A stretch of DNA of 64,000 bases, taken from NCBI RefSeq assembly GCF_019703325.1, contig NZ_AP024819.1, forward strand, positions 744,001-808,000, written 5' to 3'. Under the pieces are notes generated by a model. The model made no database searches. It saw nothing but the letters and a program-made list of their open reading frames with translations, and was not told where the DNA came from. Source of the DNA: Helicobacter sp. NHP19-012 (GTDB taxonomy: Bacteria > Campylobacterota > Campylobacteria > Campylobacterales > Helicobacteraceae). A program made the position numbers and the translations under genes. Below are positions 39,600-48,141 of the stretch, piece after piece; position 1 is the first letter of the stretch, and every line of letters starts with the position of its first letter.

Positions 39600-40827
39600 C
39601 AAGGGTTTAACCCCATTCCAAAACCTGTAAATCTCATTCTCGCCTCTTTTAAGGCTACGTAGATGAATGTTTTAACAAAAGAATCGCCACTACACACATG
39701 TAAAACGTTCGTGCACAATCCCTTAAAACGCTCAAAATCACTATTCACAATTTTTTTATTATCTCAAAAATCTATTTTTTGACAAAATTTGAAATTTTTC
39801 GTTTAAATGTGGCGTTTCGTGGTGGACTTCGCCCAGCGTTGGCGTTCGGGCGACCAAAACGATAAATTTGCCACCACACGCCAACCGTTTGTCGTAAGTG
39901 CGAAGCACCGCCAAACCACATGCACGCACGCCTTGTAAGTGTATCACACATTCACGAACCCCATAAGATAGGGATGTCCCCAAATCATTAAGTAGGTCTC
40001 CCCTGATTTTTCCTCAGGAAACTCCATTTTGAGGATTTTACTTAATAACTTACTTGCAACTTCTCTCAATGATGAGAAAAATTAGAGGGATTTTTGGAGT
40101 TGAAATAGGGGTTTTTGAGAAGTTTTGAAAGGGCTTAAAATCTTAAAGAAAAGTGATATTAAAAGTAATTTAAGAAACAATACTAAACAACGAGAAACAA
40201 GGTAAAATGATGATTGAATTAAAGAAGTGTGGATCGCTTTAATGACACCGATCTGCAGACTCTTGAATTTTTTGCAAACATATGACTTTGTGTAGTGAGT
40301 GACTTTAAAGAAAACGATCAATAGATGTCCATGACATCTCATTGCAAATGCTATTGGTTTATTGATCCGTGAAACAAACGAGCAAGATTTCATACAACAA
40401 AATTATCTGCATTGTGTAGTGCAGTTTTTAACTGCGCTATGAATTATTATTTGTTAAGCATGGTGTTATGTGTAGTTTACACAGCCAAAAGCCGCTATGG
40501 ACTTCTAACACCACACAGAGCAAGCATTGAAAGAAACTAGCTGGAGAGTTTAGGACATCCTCCAAGCAAAATCCACAGCGATTAGACTCCTAGGCTCTTC
40601 CTATGCCGCTCTCTTATATTTTTTCGCAAACACTTATACAAAACTGTGCCTAAACCCAAAAATGGGTCTAGGACACAGAAAGTATTTTTGGCGCACTTGT
40701 CTAAAATGGTCTGCATAAATTGGGGAGAGAACTAGCCATTCCAAAAACCCCTAGTCTTTGGCTAACTAAGCCCTTTATGCACTTTTTGCTGTAAAATACC
40801 CCCTTCATTCAAGTGTAAGGATGGCTT
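39600..40827. other. 1.2-kb gene-poor region
   Basis: AT-rich DNA with many stops on both strands. 39800-39960 is GC-richer with repeated short words (GGCG, TTCG, CCACC) and could form structured RNA. A 103-codon minus-strand frame at 40082-40393 has low-complexity hydrophobic composition and no ribosome site; I do not call it a gene. A weak TAAAAT box at 40792-40797 may serve oppC. Confidence 0.45.
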
Positions 40828-41835
40828 TTGGATTTACAAGCACGGCGTTGGCAAGCGTTTAAGGCAAACAAACGGGCGTTTTGGGCGTTGGTGGTGTTTG
40901 TGGTGTTGTTTGTGCTCTCTTTGGGAGCGGAGCTTTGGGTGAATGACAAGCCCCTTTTCATCTATAAGGATCATAAGGCTTACTACCCCATTTTCAAAGA
41001 CTACCCCGAAACCGCCTTTGGGGGGGATTTTTACACCAGCGCAGACTACACTGATCCTTATGTCAAAAACCACCTACTCAAAAACGCCTTTGTGCTTTGG
41101 CCCTTAATCCCCTACTCTTACGACACCATTATTATGGACTTAAAACAGCCCGCCCCCACCCCGCCAAGCCTAAAGCACCTACTAGGCACAGACGACCAAG
41201 CCCGCGATGTGTTGGCTCGCCTTGTTTATGGCTACCGCATTTCGATTTTATTCGGGCTGATTTTAAGTGTCTTTAGTGTGGGGCTAGGCGTGGCGATTGG
41301 GGCACTTCAGGGCTATTATGGGGGGCTCATAGACCTACTAGGGCAACGCTTCATAGAGATTTGGAGTGCGATCCCCATGCTCTTTTTGCTCATCATCCTC
41401 TCTAACATGTTTAGCCCGAATTTTTGGTGGCTCTTGGGGCTTGTGTTGGCGTTTTCGTGGATGGGGCTAGCACAAGTGGTGCGGACAGAGTTTTTAAGGG
41501 GACGCAACATGGACTATGTCAAGGCTTCTTATGCGTTGGGGGTGGGGGATATGCGGGTGATCTTTTACCACATTTTGCCTAACGCTTTAGTCGCCACAAT
41601 CACTTACTTACCCTTTGTCATGGCGGGCAGTATCGGCACTTTGGTAAGCCTTGACTTTCTAGGCTTTGGCATGCCTGTTGGCAGTGCCAGCCTAGGCGAA
41701 CTCTTAAATCAAGGCAAGAACAACCTTTACGCCCCACATTTAGCCTTAGTGGGCTTTTTTGCCACCGCCTTACTGCTTTCTATCTTAGTCTTTATCGGGG
41801 AGGGGGTAAGAGATGCCTTCAGTGGAGCAAAATAA
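40828..41835 (+). CDS. oppC: Peptide ABC transporter permease (OppC/YejE-like)
   Basis: Inner-membrane permease of a peptide importer. 335 residues: one N-terminal helix (FWALVVFVVLFVLSLGAELW), a periplasmic stretch with the KHLLGTDDQARDVLARLVYG motif typical of OppC/DppC, then five helices with the EAA-type loop (VKASYALGVGDMRVIFYHIL PN). The start is a TTG at 40828, since no ATG in frame lies near; AAGG precedes it. It overlaps the ATPase gene by 23 bp. The same pair is found in H. pylori. The solute-binding protein and second permease are not in the window. Confidence 0.88.
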   Translation: MDLQARRWQAFKANKRAFWALVVFVVLFVLSLGAELWVNDKPLFIYKDHKAYYPIFKDYPETAFGGDFYTSADYTDPYVKNHLLKNAFVLWPLIPYSYDTIIMDLKQPAPTPPSLKHLLGTDDQARDVLARLVYGYRISILFGLILSVFSVGLGVAIGALQGYYGGLIDLLGQRFIEIWSAIPMLFLLIILSNMFSPNFWWLLGLVLAFSWMGLAQVVRTEFLRGRNMDYVKASYALGVGDMRVIFYHILPNALVATITYLPFVMAGSIGTLVSLDFLGFGMPVGSASLGELLNQGKNNLYAPHLALVGFFATALLLSILVFIGEGVRDAFSGAK

Positions 41836-43372
41836 CCCCCTACTACGGCTTGAAAAATTAAACGCCCGTGTGGGGGCGAATTTCTTACTCAAAGACTTAG
41901 ATTTGGTGGTGGGCGTGGGGCAAAGGGTGGCGTTAGTGGGCGAGAGTGGGAGTGGTAAAAGCTCATTAGCCAGTTTGATTTTACGCTTAAGCACACATAT
42001 TCAGCCCATTAGCGGGCGCATTGTCTTTAAGGGGCAGGATTTATTGCACTTAAGCCCAAAGGCACTGCGTGCTCTAAGGGGGCAACACATCGGCTACATC
42101 GCCCAAGAGCCCCTAAGTGCGCTAAACCCCCTACATAAAATCCAAAAGCAAATCCTAGAGGCTTTATATCTGCACGCCAAGCCCAGCAAGCAAGAGGCGC
42201 ACGAACGTCTAGAGGCGGTCATGGCACAAGTGGGGCTGTCTATGGACTTGTGCCAACGATACCCCTATGAGCTCAGTGGTGGGCAAAACCAAAGGGTCGC
42301 CCTAGCCATGGCTTTAATCAACCGCCCCAAACTTTTAATCTGCGATGAGCCCACCACCGCCCTAGACGCACAGGTGCAACTGCAGATTTTAGAATTGCTA
42401 AAAGCTTTAAGCGTGCAAGAGCAAATGGCGCTCTTATTCATCAGCCACGATTTGGGGGCGGTGGGCTTACTCGCCGACTCGGTCTATGTCCTGCAACAAG
42501 GGCAAATTTGCGAGCACAACGCCACCAAAGAGCTTTTTAACGCCCCCAAGCACCCCTACACGCAAATGCTCTTAGGGGCTAGAAAGCTTGAAAAAAAGCG
42601 CACCAAAGCCCTAGGTCAGCCGACTTTAAGCGTGCAAGATTTTGGCGTGTTTTACACGAGAAACCAATTCTTTAAAAAAGACATTTTTGAGGCGATTAGG
42701 GGGGTTAATTTTAACTTACGGCAACAAGAGACGCTAGGGATCATTGGGCAGAGCGGAAGCGGAAAGAGCTCTTTAGCTCTAGGTTTGTTGAAACTTGCCC
42801 AAAGCACGGGTGCGCAGGTTTTAATGGGGCAGAGTGTGGGGGGGTTACAACGCCAAAGCTTTAAACCTTATCGCAAGTCCTTACAAATGGTGTTTCAAAA
42901 CCCCTATGCGTCTTTAAACCCACGCTGGAGCGTGCAAGAGATTTTATTAGAGGCGTTTGTGGGGGCAGGGCTTAAGGTGGATATAAGGAAAGCACAAGAA
43001 AGTTTAGAGGCAGTGGGGCTAGAGGCAAAGTATTTAAACGCCTACCCTTTTGAGCTGAGCGGTGGGCAGCGCCAAAGGGTGGCGATTGCAAGGGCGATAC
43101 TCACCCGCCCGCAGGTGGTGATCATGGACGAGCCCACTTCGGCGTTAGACAAGAGCCTACAAAAGGTGGTCTTGGCTCTGCTTTTGGAGTTGCAAGAGAA
43201 GTTGCAATTAAGCTATCTCTTCATCAGCCACGATTTAGATGTCATTGAGTGCATGTGCGACTCGGTGCTGGTGGTGCATAAGGGTGCGGTGGTGGAGAGT
43301 GGGGCGGTAGCTGAGGTCTTTACAAACCCTAAACACCCCTACACTAAAGAGCTTTTAGACACGAGGTTATAG
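41813..43372 (+). CDS. oppD: Peptide ABC transporter ATPase, two fused ABC domains
   Basis: 519 residues, a fusion of OppD- and OppF-like ATPases. First domain: Walker A GESGSGKSSLA, signature LSGGQNQRVALAMA, Walker B LLICDEPTTALD. Second domain: GQSGSGKSSLALG, LSGGQRQRVAIARA, VVIMDEPTSALD. Both end with the peptide-transporter tail PKHPYT followed by L. Both sites look active. Translation is coupled to the permease by overlap. The fused form is typical of the YejF-like and Helicobacter systems. Confidence 0.93.
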   Translation: MPSVEQNNPLLRLEKLNARVGANFLLKDLDLVVGVGQRVALVGESGSGKSSLASLILRLSTHIQPISGRIVFKGQDLLHLSPKALRALRGQHIGYIAQEPLSALNPLHKIQKQILEALYLHAKPSKQEAHERLEAVMAQVGLSMDLCQRYPYELSGGQNQRVALAMALINRPKLLICDEPTTALDAQVQLQILELLKALSVQEQMALLFISHDLGAVGLLADSVYVLQQGQICEHNATKELFNAPKHPYTQMLLGARKLEKKRTKALGQPTLSVQDFGVFYTRNQFFKKDIFEAIRGVNFNLRQQETLGIIGQSGSGKSSLALGLLKLAQSTGAQVLMGQSVGGLQRQSFKPYRKSLQMVFQNPYASLNPRWSVQEILLEAFVGAGLKVDIRKAQESLEAVGLEAKYLNAYPFELSGGQRQRVAIARAILTRPQVVIMDEPTSALDKSLQKVVLALLLELQEKLQLSYLFISHDLDVIECMCDSVLVVHKGAVVESGAVAEVFTNPKHPYTKELLDTRL

Positions 43373-43395
43373 GGCTTAAGTGGGGGGCTTGGGGG

Positions 43396-43614
43396 TTATT
43401 TTGATGTTTTTTGCAGAGAGTCTATTTGTTGCAATAAATCTTGTACTTCTTGGCTGTAAAGTTCTTGACTATGGATTTTTTCTAGCATTTTAAAACCCGC
43501 TTCAATAATGGCAAAAAGCTCCGGTTTAGTGTAACGCCAACGCTGTAGGGTGCGTGTGGTGATTTTAAGAATCCTCGCCTTATCTCTTTGTGTGTATTTA
43601 AAAGAAGATGCCAC
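43396..43614 (-). CDS. Small helix-turn-helix-like protein
   Basis: 72 residues: FKYTQRDKARILKITTRTLQ followed by RWRYTKPELFAIIEAGFKM. The spacing of ARILKITTRTLQRWR looks like a helix-turn-helix with the recognition helix at RTLQRW. The C-terminal part is an acidic helix. Possibly a small DNA-binding regulator, perhaps phage- or plasmid-derived. Codon use is normal; no partner gene is adjacent. Confidence 0.55.
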   Translation of the reverse strand: MASSFKYTQRDKARILKITTRTLQRWRYTKPELFAIIEAGFKMLEKIHSQELYSQEVQDLLQQIDSLQKTSK

Positions 43615-43751
43615 GACTCGTCCGTAATGATATTATTTATGAAAATGTATTGACTATTGACTTTAATCCAAACAGCGAAATATAGTCGCTTTTTTATATA
43701 AAATTAAGAAATAATTTCGTATAGTGGAACTTCAAATTCAAAGGAGTTAAA

Positions 43752-44228
43752 ATGCATCTTTCGGTCTCTGAGTTGGATTTAGAACCCATTGTCGTCAAAA
43801 TCATGGACAAAGAAGAGGGGTTGGGCTGGGATTTAGAGTACGCCAAAATGATTGGCGAAGAGTATAAGCGTTTTCTCACCCTTTGTTTAGAAAACAAAGA
43901 TCAGGCCATCGTGCCCCCCAAAGCTGTCGATGAATTTTGGCACTACCATATCCTAGACACAAGAAAATATGCCAAAGATTGCCAAGAAGTGTTTGGCTAC
44001 TTTTTGCACCACTTCCCTTATTTTGGCATGCGTGGCAGTCAAGACGCGCAAAATCTCCAAAACTCTTGGAAAGCCACTTGCGAAAAATACATTGCCCGTT
44101 TTGGTGCGCCTTCCGCGTTCGTGCAAGAAAATGTTTGGCGCGCTACGGGTAGATGCCCTAATTGCGGTCGTCAAGGGGATGAGGGCGTGTTTAGCGAGAC
44201 GCGCCCCACACTCAAAGAAGCCATTTAA
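43752..44228 (+). CDS. Glycine-rich-domain-protein-like (DUF1399-type) protein
   Basis: 158 residues. The block PPKAVDEFWHYHILDTRKYA with FGYFLHHFPYFG is the signature of bacterial relatives of the GRDP family; the histidines in FWHYHILD and HHFPYFG suggest a metal site. The C-terminus has a CPNCG knuckle after GR, with a second cysteine at CEKY earlier. AAAGGAG sits before the ATG. Function in bacteria is not known. The gene stands alone, ahead of the tRNA cluster. Confidence 0.8.
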   Translation: MHLSVSELDLEPIVVKIMDKEEGLGWDLEYAKMIGEEYKRFLTLCLENKDQAIVPPKAVDEFWHYHILDTRKYAKDCQEVFGYFLHHFPYFGMRGSQDAQNLQNSWKATCEKYIARFGAPSAFVQENVWRATGRCPNCGRQGDEGVFSETRPTLKEAI

Positions 44229-44378
44229 TTTTTTATGGAGGGGGTTTCACACAAATTTTTATGCCCTATGTTGAGGTTCTGTCGTCATGTCTTGTGTTGT
44301 AGAGCAAGTTCTATTTTAGCCACTTGGGGCGGCTTGCTTGACTTCTTAAAAATTTCGTGCTAAAATTGCAACTTTTAT

Positions 44379-44453
44379 GCGGGAATAGCTCAGTGGTAGA
44401 GCACGACCTTGCCAAGGTCGGGGCCGCGGGTTCGATCCCCGTTTCCCGCTCCA
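44379..44453 (+). tRNA. tRNA-Gly (GCC)
   Basis: Acceptor GCGGGAA pairs with TTCCCGC; anticodon GCC in CTTGCCAAG; T-loop TTCGATC; CCA is encoded. Confidence 0.95.
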
Positions 44454-44486
44454 TAATTTTAAAATAAACACCAAAGGGACTCTCTG

Positions 44487-44794
44487 ATGTTGCGCTTTGC
44501 TAAGCTTTCAAGTGTGTGTGTGTGGGCGTTTTAATTAGCGGCTGTGCTTCACCTCTTCCTATGGGAGGTTTGGTTACCAGCGTAAAGCTTCCAGTTTCCG
44601 GGAATGATGTGCGATACTCCAAAGAAGGGCATGCTAGCTGTGTGAGTATTCTCAGTATTTTTGCCGTTGGTGATTGTTCTGTAGGGAGGGCAGCTAGAAA
44701 TGGTGGTGTCGTTAAGATCAAGATGGTGGATCGCAAAGCGTTTAATTTCTTGGGTCTTTTTGGTAAATATACAACAATCGTTCAGGGAGATTAG
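44487..44794 (+). pseudogene. TRL-family lipoprotein, out of frame at a GT repeat
   Basis: From the ATG at 44487 (AAAGGGA upstream) the frame reads [15 protein letters not shown] and stops. Removing one GT from the (GT)6 tract at 44512-44523 gives [20 protein letters not shown], a clean lipoprotein signal with lipobox LISGC, and opens the frame to 44794. The rest matches the TRL (tRNA-associated locus) family: [48 protein letters not shown]. The family is named for its location among tRNA genes in H. pylori, as here between tRNA-Gly and tRNA-Leu. A dinucleotide tract inside the signal peptide is a classical site for on/off switching. Confidence 0.8.
44512..44523 (+). repeat. (GT)6 dinucleotide tract in TRL signal peptide
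   Basis: Six GT units; five would keep the lipoprotein in frame. Slippage by one unit would switch expression. Confidence 0.8.
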
Positions 44795-44839
44795 AAAACT
44801 AATCTTAAGCTAGCCTAGGCTAGTCTCTAACAAAATCAA

Positions 44840-44859
44840 CCTAGGCTCTTAAGCCTAGG
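44840..44859 (+). terminator. Perfect stem-loop between TRL gene and tRNA-Leu
   Basis: CCTAGGCT-CTTA-AGCCTAGG, 8-bp perfect stem followed by CTTTAG. A second palindrome CTAGCCTAGGCTAG lies at 44813-44826. The T-tail is short, so this may be a processing site for the tRNA transcript rather than a terminator. Confidence 0.4.
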
Positions 44860-44864
44860 CTTTA

Positions 44865-44951
44865 GCCCAGGTGGTGGAATAGGTAGACACAAGGGACTTA
44901 AAATCCCTCGGTAGCAATACCGTGCCGGTTCAAGTCCGGCTTTGGGCACCA
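44865..44951 (+). tRNA. tRNA-Leu (TAA)
   Basis: Acceptor GCCCAGG/TTTGGGC (with one wobble); anticodon TAA in GGGACTTAAAATCCC; long variable arm as in type II tRNAs; encoded CCA. Confidence 0.94.
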
Positions 44952-44953
44952 GC

Positions 44954-45028
44954 GGCGACGTAGCCAAGTGGTAAGGCATGGGTCTGCAAAACCTTGATTC
45001 CCCGGTTCAAATCCGGGCGTCGCCTCCA
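44954..45028 (+). tRNA. tRNA-Cys (GCA)
   Basis: Acceptor GGCGACG/CGTCGCC; anticodon GCA in GTCTGCAAAAC; T-loop TTCAAAT; encoded CCA. Two bases after tRNA-Leu. Confidence 0.94.
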
Positions 45029-45059
45029 AACTTGTTTTTGCTTAACTTCTCTACACAAA

Positions 45060-45147
45060 CGGGAGATGGCTGAGTGGTTGAAAGCGGCGGTCTTGAAAAC
45101 CGTTGAGGGTAAAACCTCCGGGGGTTCGAATCCCTCTCTCCCGGCCA
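45060..45147 (+). tRNA. tRNA-Ser (TGA)
   Basis: Acceptor CGGGAGA/TCTCCCG; anticodon TGA in GGTCTTGAAAACC; long variable arm; T-loop TTCGAAT; discriminator G and encoded CCA. Confidence 0.94.
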
Positions 45148-45166
45148 CTCTTACCGATAGGATTTC

Positions 45167-46663
45167 ATGGGTCATTCTGTTTATAGTCTAGCCGTCCCCC
45201 TTTGTGTCATTTTTATGGTCATTTTCACCAAGCGCGTTGCCCTTTCGCTCTTTAGCGGGATTGTTCTAGGTGGGCTTTTAATCACCGATGGGCGTTTAGG
45301 CTCACTTGTTACCTACATTTATTCTAAAATCAGTGCTGTCTTTTACACGCAAAGCCTTAGCGGATTTAGCCCAAACCTTAGCAGCCTCTGCGTCTTTGGT
45401 TTTTTAATCACCCTAGGGGTGCTAAGCCAAGTGATTGCCAGCTCAGGGGCGATCAATTCCTTCGTGCATTGGGCGAAAAACTATGTCAAAAGTGCTAGGC
45501 AGGCTGAGGGCGTGGCACTCTTTGCTGGGTTGGTGATTTTCATTGACGATTACTTTAATGCCCTCATTGTGGGGCAAATCAGCCGCTCTTTAAGCGATAT
45601 GCATAAGTCTAGCCGCGAGAGATTAGCCTATATCATCGACTCCACCTCTGCGCCCGTGTGCCTTCTTATGCCCATTTCTAGCTGGGGGGCGTATATCGTG
45701 GGGGTCATGCAAAATGAAGGCTCGCCCTTGCTGAAAGATAGCTTTGCCCTACTCTTAGCCAGCATAGGGAGCAATTATTACGCGTGGTTTGCCTTGTTTG
45801 CGGTGTTCTTAGCCATTGTATGGCAAATCAATTTACCCGCCATGCAAAAATACCAAAATGTAGGCGTGCAGGACTTGCAAATGCCCGCTAAAGAGGGACA
45901 AAGTGCGCCCGTATCCTTACTCATCACCAGCATTGTGAGCTTGATTGTCAGCATCACGGCTTTAATGTTTTACACGGGCTACACCCACAGCCAAAGCAAG
46001 GCGATTTTAGACATTTTAAAGCACATCGACAGCGCATTTTCTCTCTTTGTGGGAGGCTTGTTTTCTTTAGGGTTGTGTGGGCTTTTAGCCCGCCCCTACT
46101 TGCCTAAACACTCTTTCTTAGGGTTATGCAAGAAGGGTTTTTACAGCATGGCGGGCGCGATTTGGGTCTTGGTTTTAGCGTGGGCGATCGGTCCTATGAT
46201 TAGAGATGACTTGCAAACGGGGGTGTATTTAGCCAGCTTATTGCAACACTTTGAGGGCGTGTTTTTACTCATCCCCTTGTTGCTCTTTTTGATCTCGGGC
46301 TTCATCGCCTTTACCACCGGCACGAGTTGGGGGGCGTTTGCGATCATGCTGCCCATTGGGGCGGGCATGGTGAGCGTGGTCGGGGGGGACATTGTCTTGG
46401 TGCTTTCTGCGATCTTATCCGGGGCAGTCTATGGCGATCACGCCTCGCCCATCTCAGACACCACGATTTTATCGGCTACGGGGGCGGGCTGCAGCGTGCA
46501 AAGCCACTTTTTAACCCAGCTACCCTACGCTACACTCACCGCCTTTTGCGCCATGCTTGCCTTTTTGGTGGCAAGCATTACGCTCTCTAAAGCCATAGGC
46601 TTTCTTTTTGGGCTCGCCTTGCTTGCGGGTCTGTTTTACTTCTTAAAAACCTTGTTTAAGTAA
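45167..46663 (+). CDS. nhaC: Na+/H+ antiporter, NhaC family
   Basis: Exchanges sodium for protons across the inner membrane. 498 residues with about 11 membrane helices, for example [39 protein letters not shown] and [20 protein letters not shown]. The motifs FIDDYFN and TSWGAF with PISDTT near the end are typical of NhaC-type carriers. The start lies 20 bp after tRNA-Ser with AGGA upstream, so the gene may be read through from the tRNA promoter. H. pylori has a related antiporter gene. Confidence 0.9.
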   Translation: MGHSVYSLAVPLCVIFMVIFTKRVALSLFSGIVLGGLLITDGRLGSLVTYIYSKISAVFYTQSLSGFSPNLSSLCVFGFLITLGVLSQVIASSGAINSFVHWAKNYVKSARQAEGVALFAGLVIFIDDYFNALIVGQISRSLSDMHKSSRERLAYIIDSTSAPVCLLMPISSWGAYIVGVMQNEGSPLLKDSFALLLASIGSNYYAWFALFAVFLAIVWQINLPAMQKYQNVGVQDLQMPAKEGQSAPVSLLITSIVSLIVSITALMFYTGYTHSQSKAILDILKHIDSAFSLFVGGLFSLGLCGLLARPYLPKHSFLGLCKKGFYSMAGAIWVLVLAWAIGPMIRDDLQTGVYLASLLQHFEGVFLLIPLLLFLISGFIAFTTGTSWGAFAIMLPIGAGMVSVVGGDIVLVLSAILSGAVYGDHASPISDTTILSATGAGCSVQSHFLTQLPYATLTAFCAMLAFLVASITLSKAIGFLFGLALLAGLFYFLKTLFK

Positions 46664-46974
46664 TGTTTACTGATGTATTTTTCTTGTGTAACTTCTATCC
46701 TAACCTAAAGAAAGGCCATAGCCTAAGCATGTAAACCACCCACCCACTAAAGACAAGTGGGCTTCTTGTTTAAAAAGCGTTCTGTCGCAGTGCATTTTAG
46801 CAACACTTCTAAAGTATAAAAAGTTCGTGCAAAATACTAAAAACACCGCTAAATGTTTCTTAGCACCACATCTGTTACACATGAACACATTTTACATTCT
46901 AAGGGGCAAACTTAAGCCCATTAATATTTGGATTGCTGTATCATTAAGCCCTCATCTTAAGATTAGGGGATTTC
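46664..46974. other. Intergenic region with solo IS200/IS605-type hairpin
   Basis: 311 bp before hydA. On the minus strand GAAGCCCACTTGTCTTTAGT followed by GGG forms a stem (46743-46748 with 46756-46761). It shares the GAAGCCCA...TGTCTTTAG core with the hairpin at 38.1 kb, so it looks like a left-over right end of an IS200/IS605 element whose tnpB is gone (remnant frame KQEAHLSLVGGWF). The hydA promoter should also lie here, near 46900-46950, but no clear box is seen. Confidence 0.45.
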
Positions 46975-48141
46975 ATGCTAGAGTCTCACGATACACTCTT
47001 TCACAACATATCCAACCGCTTAGAAAGTTTAATGCCCTTGAGTGCCCACAATGCCGATAAAGACATCCACGAAGAAATGGAAAAAAACGGCATTGAGCGG
47101 CGCGACTTCATCAAATGGGCGGGGGCGATGACCGCCACTTTCGCCCTGCCTGCCAGCTTCACGCCCCTAACGGCTAAAGCCGTGGAGGTGGCCAACCGCT
47201 TGCCCGTAATTTGGCTACACATGGCCGAATGTACGGGCTGCAGCGAGAGCCTCCTTAGGAGCGAAGACCCCAGCATTGACAGCGTGATCTTTGATTACAT
47301 CAATTTGGAATACCACGAAACGATCATGGTTGCCAGCGGACACCAGGCGGATTTGAGTCTAGAACAAGCCATTGAAAAGCATAAGGGCAATTATGTTTTG
47401 ATGGTGGAGGGGGGGATTCCTAAGGGCACAGAATACTTTTTAACGATGGGTGCACAGGCACGCACGGGGGCCCAGGAGTGTATCCATGCGGCCAAGCACG
47501 CTAAAGCGATCTTTGCCATTGGAACATGCTCTAGCTTTGGAGGGGTGCAAGCGGCTTACCCCAACCCCTCAAATGCGCAGTCTTTAGACAAAATCATTTC
47601 TCAGCCCATCGTCAATGTCCCCGGCTGCCCGCCTAGTGAAAAAAACATCGTGGGCAACATCATTTACTTCATCATGTTTGGCACGCTCCCACGCTTAGAC
47701 GCTTACAACCGCCCCACTTGGGCCTATGGACACCGTGTGCACGACCTTTGTGAAAGACGGGGGCATTTTGACGCAGGCGAGTTCGTGCAGCACTTTGGGG
47801 ATGAAAACGCCAAAAACGGTTTTTGTCTGTATAAAGTGGGCTGCAAGGGCCCCTACACCTTCAACAACTGCTCAAAACTACGCTTCAACTCCCACACTTC
47901 TTGGCCTATCCAAGCCGGGCATGGCTGCATTGGTTGCTCTGAGCCCAACTTTTGGGACACCATGAGCCCCTTTGAAGAACCCATTTCTAACCGCTTGATT
48001 GTGCCCGTTACGACTGCTTTTGGAGGAGCGGGGGCGGACAAGGTCGCCGACACTGTGGGTGTGGTGGCGCTTAGCGCAAGTGCGATTGGCATTGCTGCGC
48101 ACGCTTTGATCTCAGGGCTTAATAAAGACAAGGACGCTTAA
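46975..48141 (+). CDS. hydA: Uptake [NiFe]-hydrogenase small subunit HydA
   Basis: Electron-transfer subunit with three Fe-S clusters; together with HydB it oxidises H2 at the periplasmic face. 388 residues. The twin-arginine signal ERRDFIKW is at about residues 40-47, preceded by a long N-terminal extension that H. pylori HydA also has. Cluster ligands include AECTGCSESL, GTCSSFGG, PGCPPSEKN and later CELCERRG-like and NNCSKLRFN, CIGCSEPNFW. AGGGGA precedes the ATG. It overlaps hydB by 1 bp (TAATG). The C-terminal hydrophobic helix (VGVVALSASAIGIAAHALIS) anchors it to the membrane. Confidence 0.96.
   Translation: MLESHDTLFHNISNRLESLMPLSAHNADKDIHEEMEKNGIERRDFIKWAGAMTATFALPASFTPLTAKAVEVANRLPVIWLHMAECTGCSESLLRSEDPSIDSVIFDYINLEYHETIMVASGHQADLSLEQAIEKHKGNYVLMVEGGIPKGTEYFLTMGAQARTGAQECIHAAKHAKAIFAIGTCSSFGGVQAAYPNPSNAQSLDKIISQPIVNVPGCPPSEKNIVGNIIYFIMFGTLPRLDAYNRPTWAYGHRVHDLCERRGHFDAGEFVQHFGDENAKNGFCLYKVGCKGPYTFNNCSKLRFNSHTSWPIQAGHGCIGCSEPNFWDTMSPFEEPISNRLIVPVTTAFGGAGADKVADTVGVVALSASAIGIAAHALISGLNKDKDA

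Noticed and set aside
40082..40393. 103-codon minus-strand frame in the gene-poor region
   Set aside because: Low-complexity hydrophobic composition, no ribosome site, no recognisable motif.
44930..45175. 81-codon minus-strand frame with [19 protein letters not shown] sequence
   Set aside because: Typical spurious translation of tRNA genes on the opposite strand.
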